NCBI GenBank assembly: GCA_029964075.1
Contig: CM057144.1
Coordinates: 4,983,281 to 5,047,280, forward strand
DNA length: 64,000 nt
From: Patiria pectinifera
Taxonomy: Eukaryota; Echinodermata; Asteroidea; Valvatida; Asterinidae
Direction: 5' to 3'
The position numbers and the translations under genes are program-made. Under the pieces are notes generated by a model. The model worked only from the letters and a program-made list of their open reading frames with translations, was not told the DNA's origin and searched no databases. Positions 63,021 through 64,000 of the stretch are shown here, piece by piece; the stretch's first letter is position 1, and every line of letters begins with the position of its first letter.

Positions 63021-63045
63021 GTTGAACAATTCTACACGTGGTCGT

Positions 63046-63415
63046 AGTCGAGTCCAATCACAAGGCAGTTCACAAGTCCAGTCACAACTAGATCACAAGT
63101 CCTGTCACAAGTAAATCACAAGACAGTTCACAAGTCTGGTCGCTAGTAAATCACAAGACAGTTCACAAGTCCGGTCGCTAGTAAATCACAAGACAGTTCA
63201 CAAGTCCAGTCACAGGTATTTCACAAGTCCAGTCACAAGTAAATCACAAGGCAATTCACAAGTCCAGTCACAAGTAAATCACAAGACAGATCACAAGTCC
63301 AGTCGCAAGTTAATCACAAGAAGGTTCGCATGTCCAGTAGCAAGTTAATCACAAGACAGTTGGCAAATCCAGTTTCAAGGCAATTCACTAGCCCAGTCAT
63401 AAGTCAATGACAGTC
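63046..63415. repeat. 3' UTR minisatellite
   Basis: Repeats of about 30-35 bp built from CACAAGTCCAGTCACAAG and TAAATCACAAGACAGTT, starting about 25 nt after the MED12 stop and continuing up to the hAT-like MITE. Confidence 0.88.
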
Positions 63416-63891
63416 ATAAGTACCACTGGGCGAGTAACTCCATTACTCGAGTACTCACGAGTAGTTTATGCCACTCGTTGATCTACTCGTGGTTTTTCAT
63501 CTACTCGAGTACTCGTCCTGGTGTGAGTAGAAGCAGGTACTCAGGAGTAGCAATTTGGGGTTTAGGGTTCACGGCTTAATACGTCCCCTGCAAACAGGGA
63601 ATCACTCCCTCCACCTCTCTCTCCCTGAGGATTCTATTCGTCAATAAAAATTTAAGTAAATGACCCAAAATGTTGCACGGTATAACTCAGTGCTGAAGAA
63701 TGTGGTGTGACTTGCACGCTATTTGCTTGTTGGTACTTCCCGTCATACTAACGTTTATGTCATTTTCCTGCTTTTTATAGGAATTCAGTTAACTACTCAC
63801 GAGTACTTGACTACTCACGAGTAACTTCTCTGCGAGTACTCGAGTAGAAAAATCTACTCTACTCCTCTACTCGCCCAGGCCTAGTCATAAG
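63413..63891. mobile_element. hAT-like MITE in the MED12 3' UTR
   Basis: GTCATAAG at 63413-63420 and 63884-63891 flanks 463 bp with termini TACCACTGGGCGAGTA and TACTCGCCCAGGCCTA, and many ACTCGAGTA words. It interrupts the 3' UTR minisatellite. Confidence 0.87.
63643..63648 (+). promoter_or_regulatory. Candidate polyadenylation signal AATAAA
   Basis: First AATAAA after the MED12 stop codon (about 620 nt downstream), lying inside the hAT-like MITE. Use is unproven; a signal beyond the window is possible. Confidence 0.4.
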
Positions 63892-64000
63892 TGAATAGGT
63901 GTGCCCACAGGCACCACTTTTGAAACCCCCTTCAATGTGAGTTTTCCTCCAAATGATACCGTTTTAGACACAATAATTTCACAGGGGTATTTGATACCAG

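Noticed and set aside
62619..63029. 136-residue minus-strand Leu-rich frame
   Set aside because: Complement of the CAG-rich polyglutamine exon.
63046..63415. Regularly spaced repeats as a possible CRISPR array
   Set aside because: Repeats are adjacent and degenerate without unique spacers, and the genome is eukaryotic.

Overview
The window is a piece of an animal genome: long introns, GT-AG splice sites, tRNA-derived SINEs and dense palindromic MITEs. The repeat style, together with CTLD-plus-PAN lectin genes, suggests an echinoderm, perhaps a sea star; that placement is inference. One protein-coding gene on the + strand dominates. Twenty-five exons from 5241 to 63020 join in compatible phase and encode about 1,670 residues of Mediator subunit 12 (MED12), the scaffold of the CDK8 kinase module. 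Order and wording follow vertebrate MED12 from the LCEWAV region to the glutamine-rich C-terminus and stop codon. The N-terminal exons, including the Cyclin C/CDK8-activating segment, lie upstream of the window.

Layout. 1-5240 is intron with MITE and SINE relics. 5241-24560 holds window exons 1-12, covering the LCEWAV region and the following helical body. One of these exons (9566-9692) is preceded by ten decayed tandem copies of its own 3' splice site and 5' half. 24561-37685 is a 13.1-kb intron that hosts two intronless C-type lectin genes on the minus strand (28326-29066 and 33129-33869). They are tandem paralogues, 84% identical in protein, with differences concentrated in the N-terminal half and around the sugar-binding loop. 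37686-47132 carries exons 13-20. 47674-63020 carries exons 21-25, the proline/glutamine-rich C-terminal region, across a 9.9-kb intron that also holds a possible 39-nt microexon. The 3' UTR begins with a minisatellite that is interrupted by a hAT-type MITE containing the first AATAAA after the stop.

Nearly all remaining DNA is mobile-element debris. It includes at least two TTAA-flanked (piggyBac-like) MITE families, TA-flanked long palindromes, several 8-bp-duplication (hAT-like) MITEs with recognisable target-site duplications, two tRNA-SINE types, a Tc1-type transposase fossil and a Penelope-like GIY-YIG fossil. Four minisatellites are built on related TGACTTGTGA words. In three cases a nested insertion can be compared with a paralogous empty site inside this same window.

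The most unusual structure is the array at 8016-9565: repeated copies of a branch/acceptor region plus a partial MED12 exon, none with a donor.
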